Origin: Croceibacterium_B sp963783195
Lineage (GTDB): Bacteria > Pseudomonadota > Alphaproteobacteria > Sphingomonadales > Sphingomonadaceae
Direction of reading: 5' to 3'
NCBI GenBank assembly: GCA_963783195.1
Contig: CAWAMV010000004.1
Location: 744,001-808,000, forward strand
DNA: 64,000 bases
The notes beneath the pieces are model-generated. The model was not told the DNA's origin, did no database searches, and saw only the letters and a program-made list of their open reading frames with translations. How positions within the stretch are numbered: position 1 is the first letter of the stretch; every line of letters begins with the position of its first letter. A program made the position numbers and the translations under genes. Of the stretch, positions 16,689 to 27,717 are shown in pieces.

Positions 16689-19563
16689 CTAGTGCGCGGC
16701 GTCCCAGCTGGCGCCGTGGCCGATCTCGATCCCGAGCGGTACATCGAGCTCGACCGAGGGCAGGGCGGCTTCTGCCATCACGCTTTCGATCACCGGGCGG
16801 GCGGCACTCGACGTCGCCTTCGGGCAGTTCGAACACGAGTTCGTCGTGCACCTGCAGCAGCATCCGCACGTGACCGAGCCCGGCCGCTTCAAGCGCGGGC
16901 ATCATGCGGACCATGGCCCGTTTGATGATGTCGGCGCTGGTGCCCTGGATCGGCGCGTTGATTGCCGCGCGTTCGCTGCCGGCGCGCTCGTTCGGGTTCT
17001 TCGAATTGATCCGCGGGAACCAGGTCTTGCGGCCAAACAGCGTTTCCGAATAGCCTTTCTCGCGCACGCTCTCGAGAGTCGAGTGGATGTAGCTCTGGAT
17101 GCCCGGGAAGCGCTGGAAATAGGTGTCGATGATCGCCTGCGCCTCGTCCGCCCCGATGCCCAGCCGACCGCCCAGGCCCCAGCGGCTGATGCCGTAGAGG
17201 ATCGCGAAGTTGACCGTCTTGGCCCGGGCGCGGGTGTCGCGGTCGACCGTGCCGAACATTTCCTGCGCGGTGCGGGCGTGGATGTCCTCGCCGTTGCGGA
17301 AGGCTTCCTTGAGCGCGGGCACGTCGGCCATGTGCGCTGCGAGGCGCAGCTCGATCTGGCTGTAGTCGGCCGCGAGCAGAACGTTGCCGGCTTCCGGCAC
17401 GAATGCCTCGCGGATCTGCCGACCGATGGCGGTGCGGATCGGGATGTTCTGCAGGTTGGGATCCGTCGAGGAGAGCCGCCCGGTCTGCGCGCCGACGAGG
17501 CTGTAGCTGGTGTGGACCCGCTCGGTTTCAGGGTTGATCGCCGCCTGCAGCGCATCGGTATAGGTGTTCTTGAGCTTGGCCAGCTGGCGCCAGTCGAGCA
17601 CCTTCTGCGCCACCTCCGCACCCTGCCCGGCGAGGTTCTCGAGGATTGCCTGGTCGGTCGAATACTGCCCGCTCTTGCCCTTGCGCCCGCCCTTGTAGCC
17701 CATCTTGTCGAACAGGATATCGCCAAGCTGCTTCGGGCTACCGATGGTGAATTCATGCCCGCAGCAGTCGTAGATCTCACGCTCGATGCGGGCGATCTCG
17801 CCGGCGAATTCCTCACTCAACTTTGCCAGCCTCTGCCTGTCGACGCGGATGCCGTGGCGCTCCATCTGCGCGACCACGGGAATGAGCGGGCGATCGACCC
17901 GCTCATAGATCCGGGTGCCGCCTTCGGTCGCCAGGCGCGGCTTCAGGTGCTTGTGGAGGCGCCAGGTCACGTCGGCATCCTCGGCCGCGTATTGCGTCGC
18001 CTTGTCGAGCGGGACTTCACCGAAGGGAATCTGCTTCTTGCCGGTGCCACAGATCTCCTTGAAGGTCAGCGTCGTGTGGCCGAGGTGGCGTTCGGACAGT
18101 TCGTCCATCCCGTGGCCGCCGCCGATCCCGTCGAGGCTGCGCCCCGCGTCGAGTGCGAAGCTCAGGATCATCGTGTCGTCGCAGGGGGCGAGGTCGATCT
18201 TCGCGCAGCGGGCGAGAATGTTGATGTCGTACTTGATGTTCTGCCCGACCTTGAGAACCGCATCGCTTTCGAGCAGCGGCCGCAGCGCATCGTAAGCGGC
18301 CTGGCGATCGATTTGCCGGGGCTTCTCCGCGAACATGTCGCTGCCGCCCCCACCCTCGTTGAAATGCCCCAGCGGGACGTAGCAGGCGTCGTTGGGGCCG
18401 AGCGCGAGGCTGATCCCGGCCAGTTCCGCGCGCATGGCGTCGAGGCTCGAAGTCTCCGTGTCGACCGCCACCATGCGGGCGGCGAAGGCACGGTCGATCC
18501 AGTGCTGCAACCGTTCCATCGTCTGCACGCATTCGTAGGCCGCGCGGTCGACCGCCGGCATGTCCGGCAGATCCTGTCGGCTGCCGGCCGGAGAAGCGGG
18601 AGCTCCGGCAGTGCTCTGCTTGGCAGGGTTGAGTTCGGTCGCACGGTTGGGGCTGCCGCTCCCCGCGTCGAGCCGCTTCAGGAGGCTGGTGAAGCCGTGG
18701 CTGGCAAGGAATTGCCTGAGCGGTTCGGGCGGCACGCCGTCGAGCCTGAAGTCGTCGAGCGGCATCGGCAGGTCGCAGTCGCTCTTGAGTTCGACCAGGA
18801 TACGGCTCAGTTCGGCCATTTCGCGCCCTTCGATCAGCCGCTCGCGCAGCTTGGAAGGCTTCATCTCGTGCGCGGCGTCGAGCGCGGCGGTCAGGCTGCC
18901 GTGTTCCTGGATCAGCTTGCTCGCCGTCTTGGGGCCGATGCCATAGATGCCCGGCACGTTGTCGACGCTGTCGCCCATCAGCGCCAGCACGTCGCCGACC
19001 AGCTCCGGCCCGACGCCGAACTTCTCGACGACTTCGGGAATGTCGATCCGCTGGTTCTTCATCGTGTCGAGCATGTCGATGCAGCCGCCGTCATGCCCGT
19101 CGTGCGGCTCGGCGCACCGGCCGACGAGCTGCATCAGGTCCTTGTCGGAACTCACGATGGTGACGTCCCAGCCGCGCCGGGTCGCTTCCTTGGCGTAGGA
19201 GGCGATGAGGTCGTCGGCCTCCAGGCCAACGACCTCGATGCAGGGGATCGAGAAGGCGCGAGTAGCGTCGCGAATCAGCGGGAACTGCGGGACGAGGTCC
19301 TCGGGCGGATCGGGCCGGTTGGCCTTGTAGAGCTCGTACAGGTCGTTGCGAAAGCTCGTGCTCCCGGCGTCGAGAATCACTGCGAGGTGAGTCGGCCCGT
19401 CGGCCTTGTCGAGGTCGTCGGCCAGCTTCCACAGCATCGTCGTGTAGCCGTAGACCGCACCGACGGGCGTCCCCTCGGGGTTGGTCAGGGGCGGCAGGCG
19501 GTGATAGGCGCGAAAGATGTAAGCCGATCCGTCGACCAGATAGAGATGCTGCTTGTCAGACAT
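16689..19563 (-). CDS. polA: DNA polymerase I, with one extra base near the C-terminus
   Basis: DNA polymerase I fills gaps and removes RNA primers in replication and repair. The three domains are present: the 5'-3' nuclease (from MSDKQHLYLVDGSAYIFRAY), a 3'-5' exonuclease with intact acidic motifs (VAVDTETSSLD, VGQNIKYDINIL, YAAEDADVTW), and the polymerase (ADYSQIELRL, RAKTVNFAILYGIS, QVHDELVFELPEGD). At about 16806 one extra base breaks the frame right after LPEGDVE; the continuation AARPVIESVMAEAALPSVEL, ending in GHGASWDAAH at stop 16689-16691, is in another frame. Removing one base gives 957 residues. Read literally, the gene would run on into mscS, which is not plausible. Confidence 0.94.
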
Positions 19564-19656
19564 GGGCTGGTTGCTAGCAGGCGGGAAGGGGCGGGTCAGC
19601 AGCCCATTTCGCGTCAAGCGGGCGCCGTTCGCGCCCTCGTCCCGGAGCGGGGCAAA

Positions 19657-19692
19657 TGTGGCAGCCTGCCACAATTCGCTTGCGCTGCCACA
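19657..19692. repeat. Inverted plus direct repeat of TGCCACA
   Basis: TGTGGCA (19657-19663) and TGCCACA (19667-19673) form a perfect inverted repeat with a three-base spacer, and a second TGCCACA follows at 19686-19692, 19 bases from the first copy. The cluster lies in the divergent region between polA (start 19563) and the lipoprotein gene (start 19797). It looks like a multi-site operator; I do not recognise the regulator. Confidence 0.45.
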
Positions 19693-19796
19693 AAGTCGCC
19701 ACTATTTGGGAGCCCGGAACACGCCCTCGGGTGGGTTTCGCGTGGGGGTCTCGAAGGGGCCACGCGCTTCCAAACTCGCTGTTCAAGGATACACAC

Positions 19797-20042
19797 ATGC
19801 GCAAGATCATGCTCGTTGCCGCCATTGCCGGCCTTTCGCTCGCCGCCTGCTCGGAGCAGACCGAAGACGCTGCTGACGCGACTGCCGACAGCGTCGCTGC
19901 CGACACCGAAGCCAACGCCGAAGCCATGGGCGATGCCGTGAGCGATGTCGCCACCGACACCGCCGTTGCCGCCGACAGCGCCGCCGCCGAGACCGAAGCG
20001 GCCGTGCAGGACGAGACGGTCTCGGAAGCCGCTGCCGACTAA
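19797..20042 (+). CDS. Small Ala/acid-rich lipoprotein
   Basis: The 81-residue product begins MRKIMLVAAIAGLSLAACSE, a lipoprotein signal with lipobox LAAC, so the mature protein starts at Cys18 and is anchored in a membrane. The mature part is almost only Ala, Asp, Glu, Thr and Val, with many A-D/E-x repeats, and looks unstructured or helical. No catalytic motif is seen. The ATG at 19797 follows an AAGGA ribosome site. A strong terminator lies 30 bases after the stop, so it is a single-gene unit. Function unknown; resemblance to entericidin-like small lipoproteins is only in size and composition. Confidence 0.75.
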   Translation: MRKIMLVAAIAGLSLAACSEQTEDAADATADSVAADTEANAEAMGDAVSDVATDTAVAADSAAAETEAAVQDETVSEAAAD

Positions 20043-20071
20043 GCAGCCGCGTCCACTGGACGAAACAGGAA

Positions 20072-20099
20072 GGGCGCGGCCGCAAGGCCGCGCCCTTTT
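20072..20099 (+). terminator. Rho-independent terminator after the small lipoprotein gene
   Basis: Ten-base perfect stem GGGCGCGGCC (20072-20081) and GGCCGCGCCC (20086-20095), loop GCAA, then four T. Confidence 0.85.
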
Positions 20100-20143
20100 C
20101 TATTGTGTCGAGATTATCGCCCGAAAGGCCGGGCCGGTCGAAC

Positions 20144-21187
20144 TCAGCCGCCGATGTCGTTGTCGTTCGCCGAGGTCCAGGTGCGTGCGCTGTTCTGCGC
20201 ATATGTCCGGGCGTAGCCGTCATAGATCGCGCGGGCGAGATGCGCGATCTTGGCTTCGCGGTTGGCGCGGCTGCCCTGCCCGGTGACATAGATCGCCACG
20301 GCTATGGCCCGGCCGTCGGGTGCGCGCAGGATGCCGATGTCGCTCGAGGTGTTGTTCAGCGAACCGGTCTTGTGGGCCACGATCACGTCGTCGGGCAGAA
20401 GTGCCGGTATGCGGCGCGTGCCCGTGCGGCACTGTTCCATCGTCGAGATGAGGAACTGGCGGCTCTGCTGGCTGAGCCACTTGCCCTGATAGAGCCCGGT
20501 CAGGAGGTTGACCATGTCGCGCGGGGTCGAGCTGTCGCGGATGTCGATGTGGACCGCCGGATCGAACTCACCATCGTCGCGCACCAGGGTGGCGATGTCG
20601 CGGGTCAGATTGAAGCCCTTGATGCCGGCGCGGCGCGCCCAGTCGTTGACCACGGCCGGCCCGCCGACCGCGGCGAGAAGCGCGTCGGTCGCGGTGTTCG
20701 AGCTGCGCGTCAGCGAGAGCCTGAGCAGTTCGCGCGCGGAGAGATACTGGCCGGCCTTTACCGGGGCCACTGCAGTGGAAAAGGCCCTCGAGGCGACCGG
20801 GACCATGAGCGGGAATTCGCTCGACAGCGAGAGCCGGCCCTGGTCGACCTTCTCGAGGAAGGTCGCGGCAATGGCGATCTTGCTGGTGCTCGCCATCGGG
20901 AATCGCTGGTCGCCCAGAACGCCGATCTCCTGCCCGGTGGCCAGGTCGATCGCCGCGACGCCGATGCGCCCGCGTGTCCCGTCCGCGAGACTGGCGATGG
21001 TCTGTTCGAAGGGCGTGGAATAGGCTGGGGTGAAATCGCGCGGTTGGCGATTGTCGGTGCCGATGATCTCGTCGAACGCAGCCTTGAAGGCTTCCGGTGA
21101 CAGCGATTCTTCCGCGTGTGCCGGCACCGCGGCGCCAAGCGCCAGTGCAAGCGGTGCAAGAAAGCGTCCGATCCGTGCGAATGTCAT
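20144..21187 (-). CDS. Class A beta-lactamase-like serine hydrolase, exported
   Basis: The 347-residue protein has a signal peptide (MTFARIGRFLAPLALALGAA then VPAHAEE) and the active-site motifs of penicillin-recognising serine enzymes: STSK in RFPMASTSKIAIAA, SSN in LTRSSNTATDALL (replacing the usual SDN) and KTG in IVAHKTGSLNNTSSDIG. The segment DSSTPRDMVNLL aligns with the DTTTP region of class A beta-lactamases, but the Glu of the omega loop (ExxLN) is not obvious. Therefore hydrolysis of beta-lactams is possible but not assured; a peptidoglycan-related or D-amino peptidase role is an alternative. It sits 156 bases downstream of the lipoprotein methyltransferase gene on the same strand. 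Confidence 0.82.
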   Translation of the reverse strand: MTFARIGRFLAPLALALGAAVPAHAEESLSPEAFKAAFDEIIGTDNRQPRDFTPAYSTPFEQTIASLADGTRGRIGVAAIDLATGQEIGVLGDQRFPMASTSKIAIAATFLEKVDQGRLSLSSEFPLMVPVASRAFSTAVAPVKAGQYLSARELLRLSLTRSSNTATDALLAAVGGPAVVNDWARRAGIKGFNLTRDIATLVRDDGEFDPAVHIDIRDSSTPRDMVNLLTGLYQGKWLSQQSRQFLISTMEQCRTGTRRIPALLPDDVIVAHKTGSLNNTSSDIGILRAPDGRAIAVAIYVTGQGSRANREAKIAHLARAIYDGYARTYAQNSARTWTSANDNDIGG

Positions 21188-21343
21188 AAGCGAAAAGCTA
21201 CCCCTTCATCCCTTCCAGAAAGGTTAAGCCTTCGCCGGTGAACACGGCAAGAATGTGAGCGATGAAGCGAGACTTACGGCGAGACGAGCCGAGTCCGCGA
21301 CGCTCCGTTTAGCCCATACAGGGCCCATCCGGTGGGTTGGACG

Positions 21344-22115
21344 CTAGGCCGGCTTCCTGAAACGCAGCGCGAACTGGTCCGTCTTGCCACGAATCGAGGG
21401 ATCGAAGACGTTCGCGGTACGCGGATCGTCCGCGCGGGCGTAGAAGTCGGCCGTCCCGTCCAGCTTGAAGCCGACCCCCGTCAGCGTGTCGACCACGAAC
21501 TGCCGGCCGATCCGGTGCAGTCTTGTCGCTCGTGGACGTGCCGCTGCCGTCCGGCGCGCTGTGGTCGATGACCACCAGTGTGCCGCCGGGCTTGAGCGCA
21601 TCGTAGAAGGCCTTGGCCGCCTTCGCGCCGGTGCCCGCCGGCATCGCTCCGATGAACAGGTCGTGGAAATTCTGCACCGTGATCAGCGTGTCGAGTTTTT
21701 CGGGAAAGGCCGGCGCAGCGATGGGCGAGCGGACCTTGAACACGTTGTCGTAATCCTTGACCACCGCGTCCTGCTCGGTCGCGTAGGCCGGGCGGAAGGC
21801 GACGAACTCGTCGGCGGTGAAGCCATAGACCTTGCCCTTCGGCCCGACGGCCGGGGCGATGAGCCGCGTCCAGTAGCCGCTGCCCATCAGGTAGTCGCCG
21901 ACGACCTCGCCCGGGGCGATCTGCGCAAAGGAAAGCACCTGGCCGGGGAGCCGCAGCGCGTCCCGGTCGCGATCGCCAGCGGGGCGGCGCGGATCGGCGA
22001 GGGCGGCGCCGTAGTCGGCCGGCGCGGTTGCCGCAGCGCCATCCGACGTGGTGGTGCACCCGGCGACCGGCAGGGCGGCTAAAGTCAGGGCGGCAATCAG
22101 GGCAAGGCGGCGCAT
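21344..22115 (-). CDS. Lipoprotein-anchored SAM-dependent methyltransferase-like protein, with one extra base
   Basis: The product begins MRRLALIAALTLAALPVAGC, a lipoprotein signal with lipobox VAGC, then a Rossmann methyltransferase-like domain of the COG4798 type (GEVVGDYLMGSGYWTRLIAP, DALKPGGTLVVIDHSAPDGS). ATG 22115 is preferred because GAGGGAGA lies seven bases before it. At 21521 one extra base breaks the frame after TSTSDK; the other frame continues LHRIGRQFVVDTLTGVGFKL and ends at 21344, giving 256 residues. Being exported, it would not meet cytoplasmic SAM, so its true substrate or cofactor is unclear. It follows the PCMT-esterase gene by 40 bases and is probably in the same operon. 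Confidence 0.8.
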
Positions 22116-22155
22116 CGGCATTCTCCCTCGGCTGTTATGTGCCCCTCCTATCGCG

Positions 22156-24126
22156 TCACAGGCCGAACGGGAAGGTCTCCGGAACACCGCTGTGGGGCTC
22201 GTCGGGAGCGAGCGGACGCAACGCGGTGGTCTCGTCGAACCACGCCCAGGCGTCGTACTGTTCTGGGAGGACGGCTTCGCTGTAATGGCTCCACCGCTCG
22301 GTGTCCGGACGGTAGATGACGCCGATGAAGCGCTCGAGCCGGGGCTCGGACAGGCGTCGATGCAGCGCCTTGTTCGCGTGCAGGTCGAGCACGAAGCGCT
22401 TCACGCCGCTGTCGTGGCAGGCCCGCTCGTAGGAATCGCGCCGCGACGGAAGGACGCGCTTGGTCTCGTGCTCTCCGTCCCAGTCGCTCGCCGCAGTGAC
22501 CGTGCCGCCGTGCGTTCCGAAGCCGATCAGCGCCGCCTGGTCACCCCAGCGCTCGCGCACGAGCTGGCCTATGTTGTGCTCCCCCCGCACGCTGCCCATC
22601 TCGGTCGCGCGGGCGTCGCCTATATGGCTGTTGTGCGCCCAGACGACGGCCTTGGCATCGGGTCCGCGATGATCGAGCAGGTGTTCGAGGGTCTCGGCCA
22701 TGTGGCTGTCGCGCAGGTTCCAGCTCTCGGCCCCGCCGTAATACATGATCCGGTAGTAGCGTTCGGCCGAGGCGACGAGACGGGCGTTCATCGCCGCGCC
22801 GAACATCTCACCGTCTTCGCTCAGTGCCCGTTCGAGCAGGTCGCGGCATTCGGCGATCACCTCCTCCTCGCACTCGGCATAGCCTTGGGTGAGTGCGGCC
22901 CGGCCGTAGGTCGCCGGATCGGCCTGCCACGGCGTGAGGCAGCCATAGCGCTGGCGCGCCACCGCGGCGGCTTCGGGATCGTGCTCGTCGAGATAGGCGA
23001 GGACGGCTTCGATCGAGCCGGACATGTTGTAGATATCAAGGCCATAGAAGCCGGCCATGTCGTCGTCTTCGCGCCCCCGGTTGAGCGCGTGCAGATCGTG
23101 CATGAGCTGCGCGACGACGGGGTTGCGCCACATCCAGGTCGGGAAGCGCTGGAAAGGGCGGGGGGCGCCGCTGCGCGGCTTGCGGTGGCGGATGTGCCGG
23201 TCGAGAACCGCGGCGTCCGGCCAGTCGGCTTCGGCGGCGACGATCGTGAAGCCGTGCCGTTCCACCAGCCGCCGGGTGATGGCGGCGCGGGCCGCGTAGA
23301 ATTCGTGCGTGCCGTGGCTGGCTTCGCCCAGCAGCACGACCTTGCGGTCCGCATAGCGGTCGAAAGCCTCGGCGAAGGTCGCGTCGTCTATCGGCGGAAG
23401 GGGGCGGGCGGCCTCGGCGATGCATTCGGGCAGGGATCTTTCCCGCGCCGGCCCATGGTTGGTTGCCGCTCGGCTGCCGTCTTCCCATCGCCCGTGAGCG
23501 CCGATCAGCGGCACGAAGCGGACGGCGCCGAGGTCGTGCTCGCTCCATTCGTTCTCGCCGGTGCGGGTGACGCACAGGAGCGACTGGATGGCCTCCTCGC
23601 CCACCGGGATGACGAGACGCCCGCCGATGGCGAGCTGGTGCTTGAGCGGCTCGGGCACGCGGTCGCCGCCGGCTGCCACGATTATCGCGTCGAACGGCGC
23701 CTTGCCGGGCAGGCCACCGCTGCCGTCACCCGCGATGACCGCCACGTTCTCGCAACCGAGACGCAGAAGCCTTTCCTGCGCCGCACGAGCCAGCGGCTCA
23801 TGCCGCTCGATGGCGTAGACCTCGCCGGCGATCCGGCCGACCACGGCCGCGGCATATCCGGAGCCGGCGCCCACTTCGAGAACCCGGTCCCCCGCCTCCA
23901 GGTCTGCCGCCTCGATCATCAGGGCAACGATGTAGGGCTGGCTGATCGTCTGCCCCTCGCCGATCGGTAGCGGGCCGTCCTCGTAGGCGAACTCGCGCAA
24001 GTTGGCGGGCACGAACTCCTCGCGCGGGACGGCGGCGAAGGCTTGCAGGATCCTGTCGTCGCCAATGCCCCGGCCGCGAAGCTGCCGCTCTATCATGGCG
24101 GCTCGTTGTTCCCGACTGTCCGGCAT
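22156..24126 (-). CDS. Fusion of protein-L-isoaspartate methyltransferase and erythromycin esterase-like domain
   Basis: Residues 1-215 match protein-L-isoaspartate O-methyltransferase: QTISQPYIVALMIEA, the SAM-binding VLEVGAGSGYAAAVV and GDGSGGLPGKAPFDAIIV. Residues about 235-656 match the erythromycin esterase family: VVLLGEASHGTHEFYAARAA, AEADWPDA, YGLDIYNM and AVVWAHNSHIGDA, with the conserved His and Glu residues present. The first domain would repair damaged aspartyl residues by methylation; the second belongs to a family named for macrolactone hydrolysis, though many members have unknown substrates. No signal peptide, so cytoplasmic. The gene is 20 bases after the host-attachment family gene and 40 before the methyltransferase gene. 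The frame is intact. Confidence 0.9.
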   Translation of the reverse strand: MPDSREQRAAMIERQLRGRGIGDDRILQAFAAVPREEFVPANLREFAYEDGPLPIGEGQTISQPYIVALMIEAADLEAGDRVLEVGAGSGYAAAVVGRIAGEVYAIERHEPLARAAQERLLRLGCENVAVIAGDGSGGLPGKAPFDAIIVAAGGDRVPEPLKHQLAIGGRLVIPVGEEAIQSLLCVTRTGENEWSEHDLGAVRFVPLIGAHGRWEDGSRAATNHGPARERSLPECIAEAARPLPPIDDATFAEAFDRYADRKVVLLGEASHGTHEFYAARAAITRRLVERHGFTIVAAEADWPDAAVLDRHIRHRKPRSGAPRPFQRFPTWMWRNPVVAQLMHDLHALNRGREDDDMAGFYGLDIYNMSGSIEAVLAYLDEHDPEAAAVARQRYGCLTPWQADPATYGRAALTQGYAECEEEVIAECRDLLERALSEDGEMFGAAMNARLVASAERYYRIMYYGGAESWNLRDSHMAETLEHLLDHRGPDAKAVVWAHNSHIGDARATEMGSVRGEHNIGQLVRERWGDQAALIGFGTHGGTVTAASDWDGEHETKRVLPSRRDSYERACHDSGVKRFVLDLHANKALHRRLSEPRLERFIGVIYRPDTERWSHYSEAVLPEQYDAWAWFDETTALRPLAPDEPHSGVPETFPFGL

Positions 24127-24145
24127 GATTTCTTTCGCGGCTCCC

Positions 24146-24553
24146 TCAGGCGGCGGCGATCGCCTTTTCGATCTCGGAAATCGGTTCCCCGGTGAGGTCC
24201 TTGGCGATCTCGCCCACGATGCGCGACTTCAGTTCCTTGTGATAATGCCGCCGCATCTCACCCAGGGTCTTGGGATCGGCGATAATCAGCACGTCCTCGA
24301 TGCGGTTCGCGAGCGCGCCGGCGTTGAGCCACTCGGCCGCCGCGGCGCCATGCGCCAGCTCATTGAGGTCGGTCGAACCGTTGCGCTGGCCGGAAAGGTC
24401 CTGGTGGCGCACGCCGGCGCTGAAGTTCGTTTCCTCCAGCGAGGGTTCCTTCGCCTGCTCGAGCTTGGGTTCAAACATTTGCCCGGTGTTGCGCAGGATG
24501 ACGAAGCGCTCGCCATCGACAAGAGCGACGTGGGCGTTGTGGGGACATTTCAT
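24146..24553 (-). CDS. Host attachment family protein (PF10116-like)
   Basis: The 135-residue protein contains VALVDGERFVILRNTG, DLNELAHGAAAAEWLNAGAL, DVLIIADPKTLGEMRRHYHK and LTGEPISEIEKAI, matching the small family annotated as proteins required for attachment to host cells, related to the archaeo-eukaryotic release factor (baeRF) fold. That functional name comes from an Agrobacterium phenotype; in free-living bacteria the role is unknown and may involve ribosomes. An AGGAGG ribosome site lies seven bases before ATG 24553. It heads the minus-strand cluster with the PCMT-esterase and methyltransferase genes and is divergent from the LuxR-type regulator. Confidence 0.8.
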   Translation of the reverse strand: MKCPHNAHVALVDGERFVILRNTGQMFEPKLEQAKEPSLEETNFSAGVRHQDLSGQRNGSTDLNELAHGAAAAEWLNAGALANRIEDVLIIADPKTLGEMRRHYHKELKSRIVGEIAKDLTGEPISEIEKAIAAA

Positions 24554-24727
24554 GGGCGTTCCTCCTATCTTGCCACACCAACGATGTCCCGGCCGGTTTG
24601 TGCCATGCGCCGGAGCCGCACCGGCCAGCCCGGGTGCCGCGATCGCCAGAAAGGTTTCGTATGCGGATCTTGCCACCTTCTCATTGACCTGTCGCAAGGA
24701 TAGTCTCCCCAAAAAACGGGGGTCGCA

Positions 24728-25813
24728 ATGAAACTGCCTGACAAGGCGCGCCTGTTCGACGCGCTGTTCGACGAGAGCGAATTCGCGTCCGCGCTGGACG
24801 ATATCGCCGGAATTATCGGCGCCCGGTCCTATGTCGGCGGCTTTGCCTTTCACGATGGCATGCGGGCGCTCAATATCGCCAACACCTATTTCGCCCCCGA
24901 ACACATCGACGAGTATTACCGGACGTTCTTCGAGGAGGACCCGTGGGTCAGACACCTCCTCGCGCACTGGAAGCCGGGCGTCATGGTCGACCCCGGCCGC
25001 CACCTGACGACCCGCGAGATCGAGTGGTCCGGCCTCTACCAGAACTTCTTTCGCCCCCTGGGAGACGACACTTTCCATGTCCTGGGTGTGACCACGCAAA
25101 CCGAATACGGCATCGGGTCGATGAGCTTCCAGCAGGGGCGAGGGAGCGGATACAGCGACCGGGCCAAGGATGCACTCAGCTCGATCGCGCCCGACCTCGC
25201 GCGCGTCATGTCCCTGCGCGGACGGCTCCAGGGGATGGAGCGGGACATTGTCGAGCGCTCGTCTGCGCTCGATGCGATCGGGGACGGGATGATCCTGCTC
25301 GATGCGCAGGGCTGCATCCTGATGGCCAACGCCGCCGCCGAGAGTCGCTTGCGGCAAGGAGACCTTATCCGCAGTGAAAAAGGCCGACTGGCCTGCCGCA
25401 CCGTGCGCAATGGGAAGGCACTGGCAGCCACGCTCGAAGCTCTGGGCGAATTGCGCCATACGGGCTTGCGGCTGGAGGCTGCAGACGGGGCATCGCTCGA
25501 CATGACCTTTCTTGCGCTTCCGCCCGCTGGCGGCCGGGCGCGAACGCTGGTCGCCTTCCCGTCCGCCCCCGAGCCGACTCGCTCCGACGTCCTGCGCCGG
25601 CTCTACGGCCTGTCTGCCAGCGAGGCGGATATCACTGTCATGCTGACCGACGGCCTCGACCCGGCCGACATTGCCGAGGCTCGGGGCACCAGTCTCAACA
25701 CCGTTCGCGTCCAGCTCAGGACAGTGGGCGAAAAGATGGGCTGCAGCCGGCTGATCGACATCGTTCGCCGGGTAGCCGCGCTGCCCCGGATTGGCGATGC
25801 GCCGGCCGCATAA
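24728..25813 (+). CDS. LuxR-type helix-turn-helix transcriptional regulator
   Basis: The 361-residue protein ends in a LuxR DNA-binding domain (LYGLSASEADITVMLTDGLD, then DIAEARGTSLNTVRVQLRTV, residues about 295-350). The N-terminal half has no clear family; SYVGGFAFHDG and EEDPWVRHLL suggest a sensory domain, and residues 175-215 (ALDAIGDGMILLDAQGCILM) resemble a PAS domain. No receiver domain or quorum-sensing autoinducer motif set is evident. It is divergent from the host-attachment/PCMT-esterase cluster, with 174 bases between the starts, so it may control that cluster or itself; this is inference. A terminator follows at 25905-25937. Confidence 0.85.
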   Translation: MKLPDKARLFDALFDESEFASALDDIAGIIGARSYVGGFAFHDGMRALNIANTYFAPEHIDEYYRTFFEEDPWVRHLLAHWKPGVMVDPGRHLTTREIEWSGLYQNFFRPLGDDTFHVLGVTTQTEYGIGSMSFQQGRGSGYSDRAKDALSSIAPDLARVMSLRGRLQGMERDIVERSSALDAIGDGMILLDAQGCILMANAAAESRLRQGDLIRSEKGRLACRTVRNGKALAATLEALGELRHTGLRLEAADGASLDMTFLALPPAGGRARTLVAFPSAPEPTRSDVLRRLYGLSASEADITVMLTDGLDPADIAEARGTSLNTVRVQLRTVGEKMGCSRLIDIVRRVAALPRIGDAPAA

Positions 25814-25904
25814 CCAGTAGGTGCTATTCAAAAGAGGCCGCGGCCCGGCCAAAAGACCCTTGCGACCCAGAGAGCGGAAATTCATCCGATCTCAGACTTC
25901 AAGG

Positions 25905-25937
25905 GCCCGGGGGACGATGTTCTCCGGGCTCTTTTTT
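25905..25937 (+). terminator. Rho-independent terminator after the LuxR-type gene
   Basis: Stem GCCCGG (25905-25910) with CCGGGC (25924-25929), extended inwards by weaker pairs, followed by TC and six T. Confidence 0.7.
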
Positions 25938-25957
25938 GTGGTCGCCTTTGGGGCCCG

Positions 25958-25994
25958 CCAAAGAGAAAGGGCCGGCGGATCGCTCCGCCGGCCC
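25958..25994 (-). terminator. Rho-independent terminator of the groES-groEL operon
   Basis: Eleven-base stem GGGCCGGCGGA (25969-25979) and TCCGCCGGCCC (25984-25994), four-base loop; on the minus strand TTTCTCTTT follows. It lies 28 bases after the groEL stop. Confidence 0.8.
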
Positions 25995-26021
25995 TTCCGA
26001 TTGTGCGTTAAGCGCGTGGGC

Positions 26022-27662
<1,641 letters not shown>

Positions 27663-27717
27663 TTTCGTTTCTCCTGGAAATTCGTGTCTGTTGGGAAAGC
27701 GCGAGGGAGTGCGGCGA

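Noticed and set aside
15559..19674. One 1371-codon frame joining DNA polymerase I to the MscS channel
   Set aside because: The join exists only because polA carries a one-base break at about 16806. Both proteins have their own normal ends and start, so a fusion protein is not supported.
16846..19941. Plus-strand frame of 1031 codons opposite polA
   Set aside because: Composition is that of an antisense frame and it contradicts polA motifs on the other strand.
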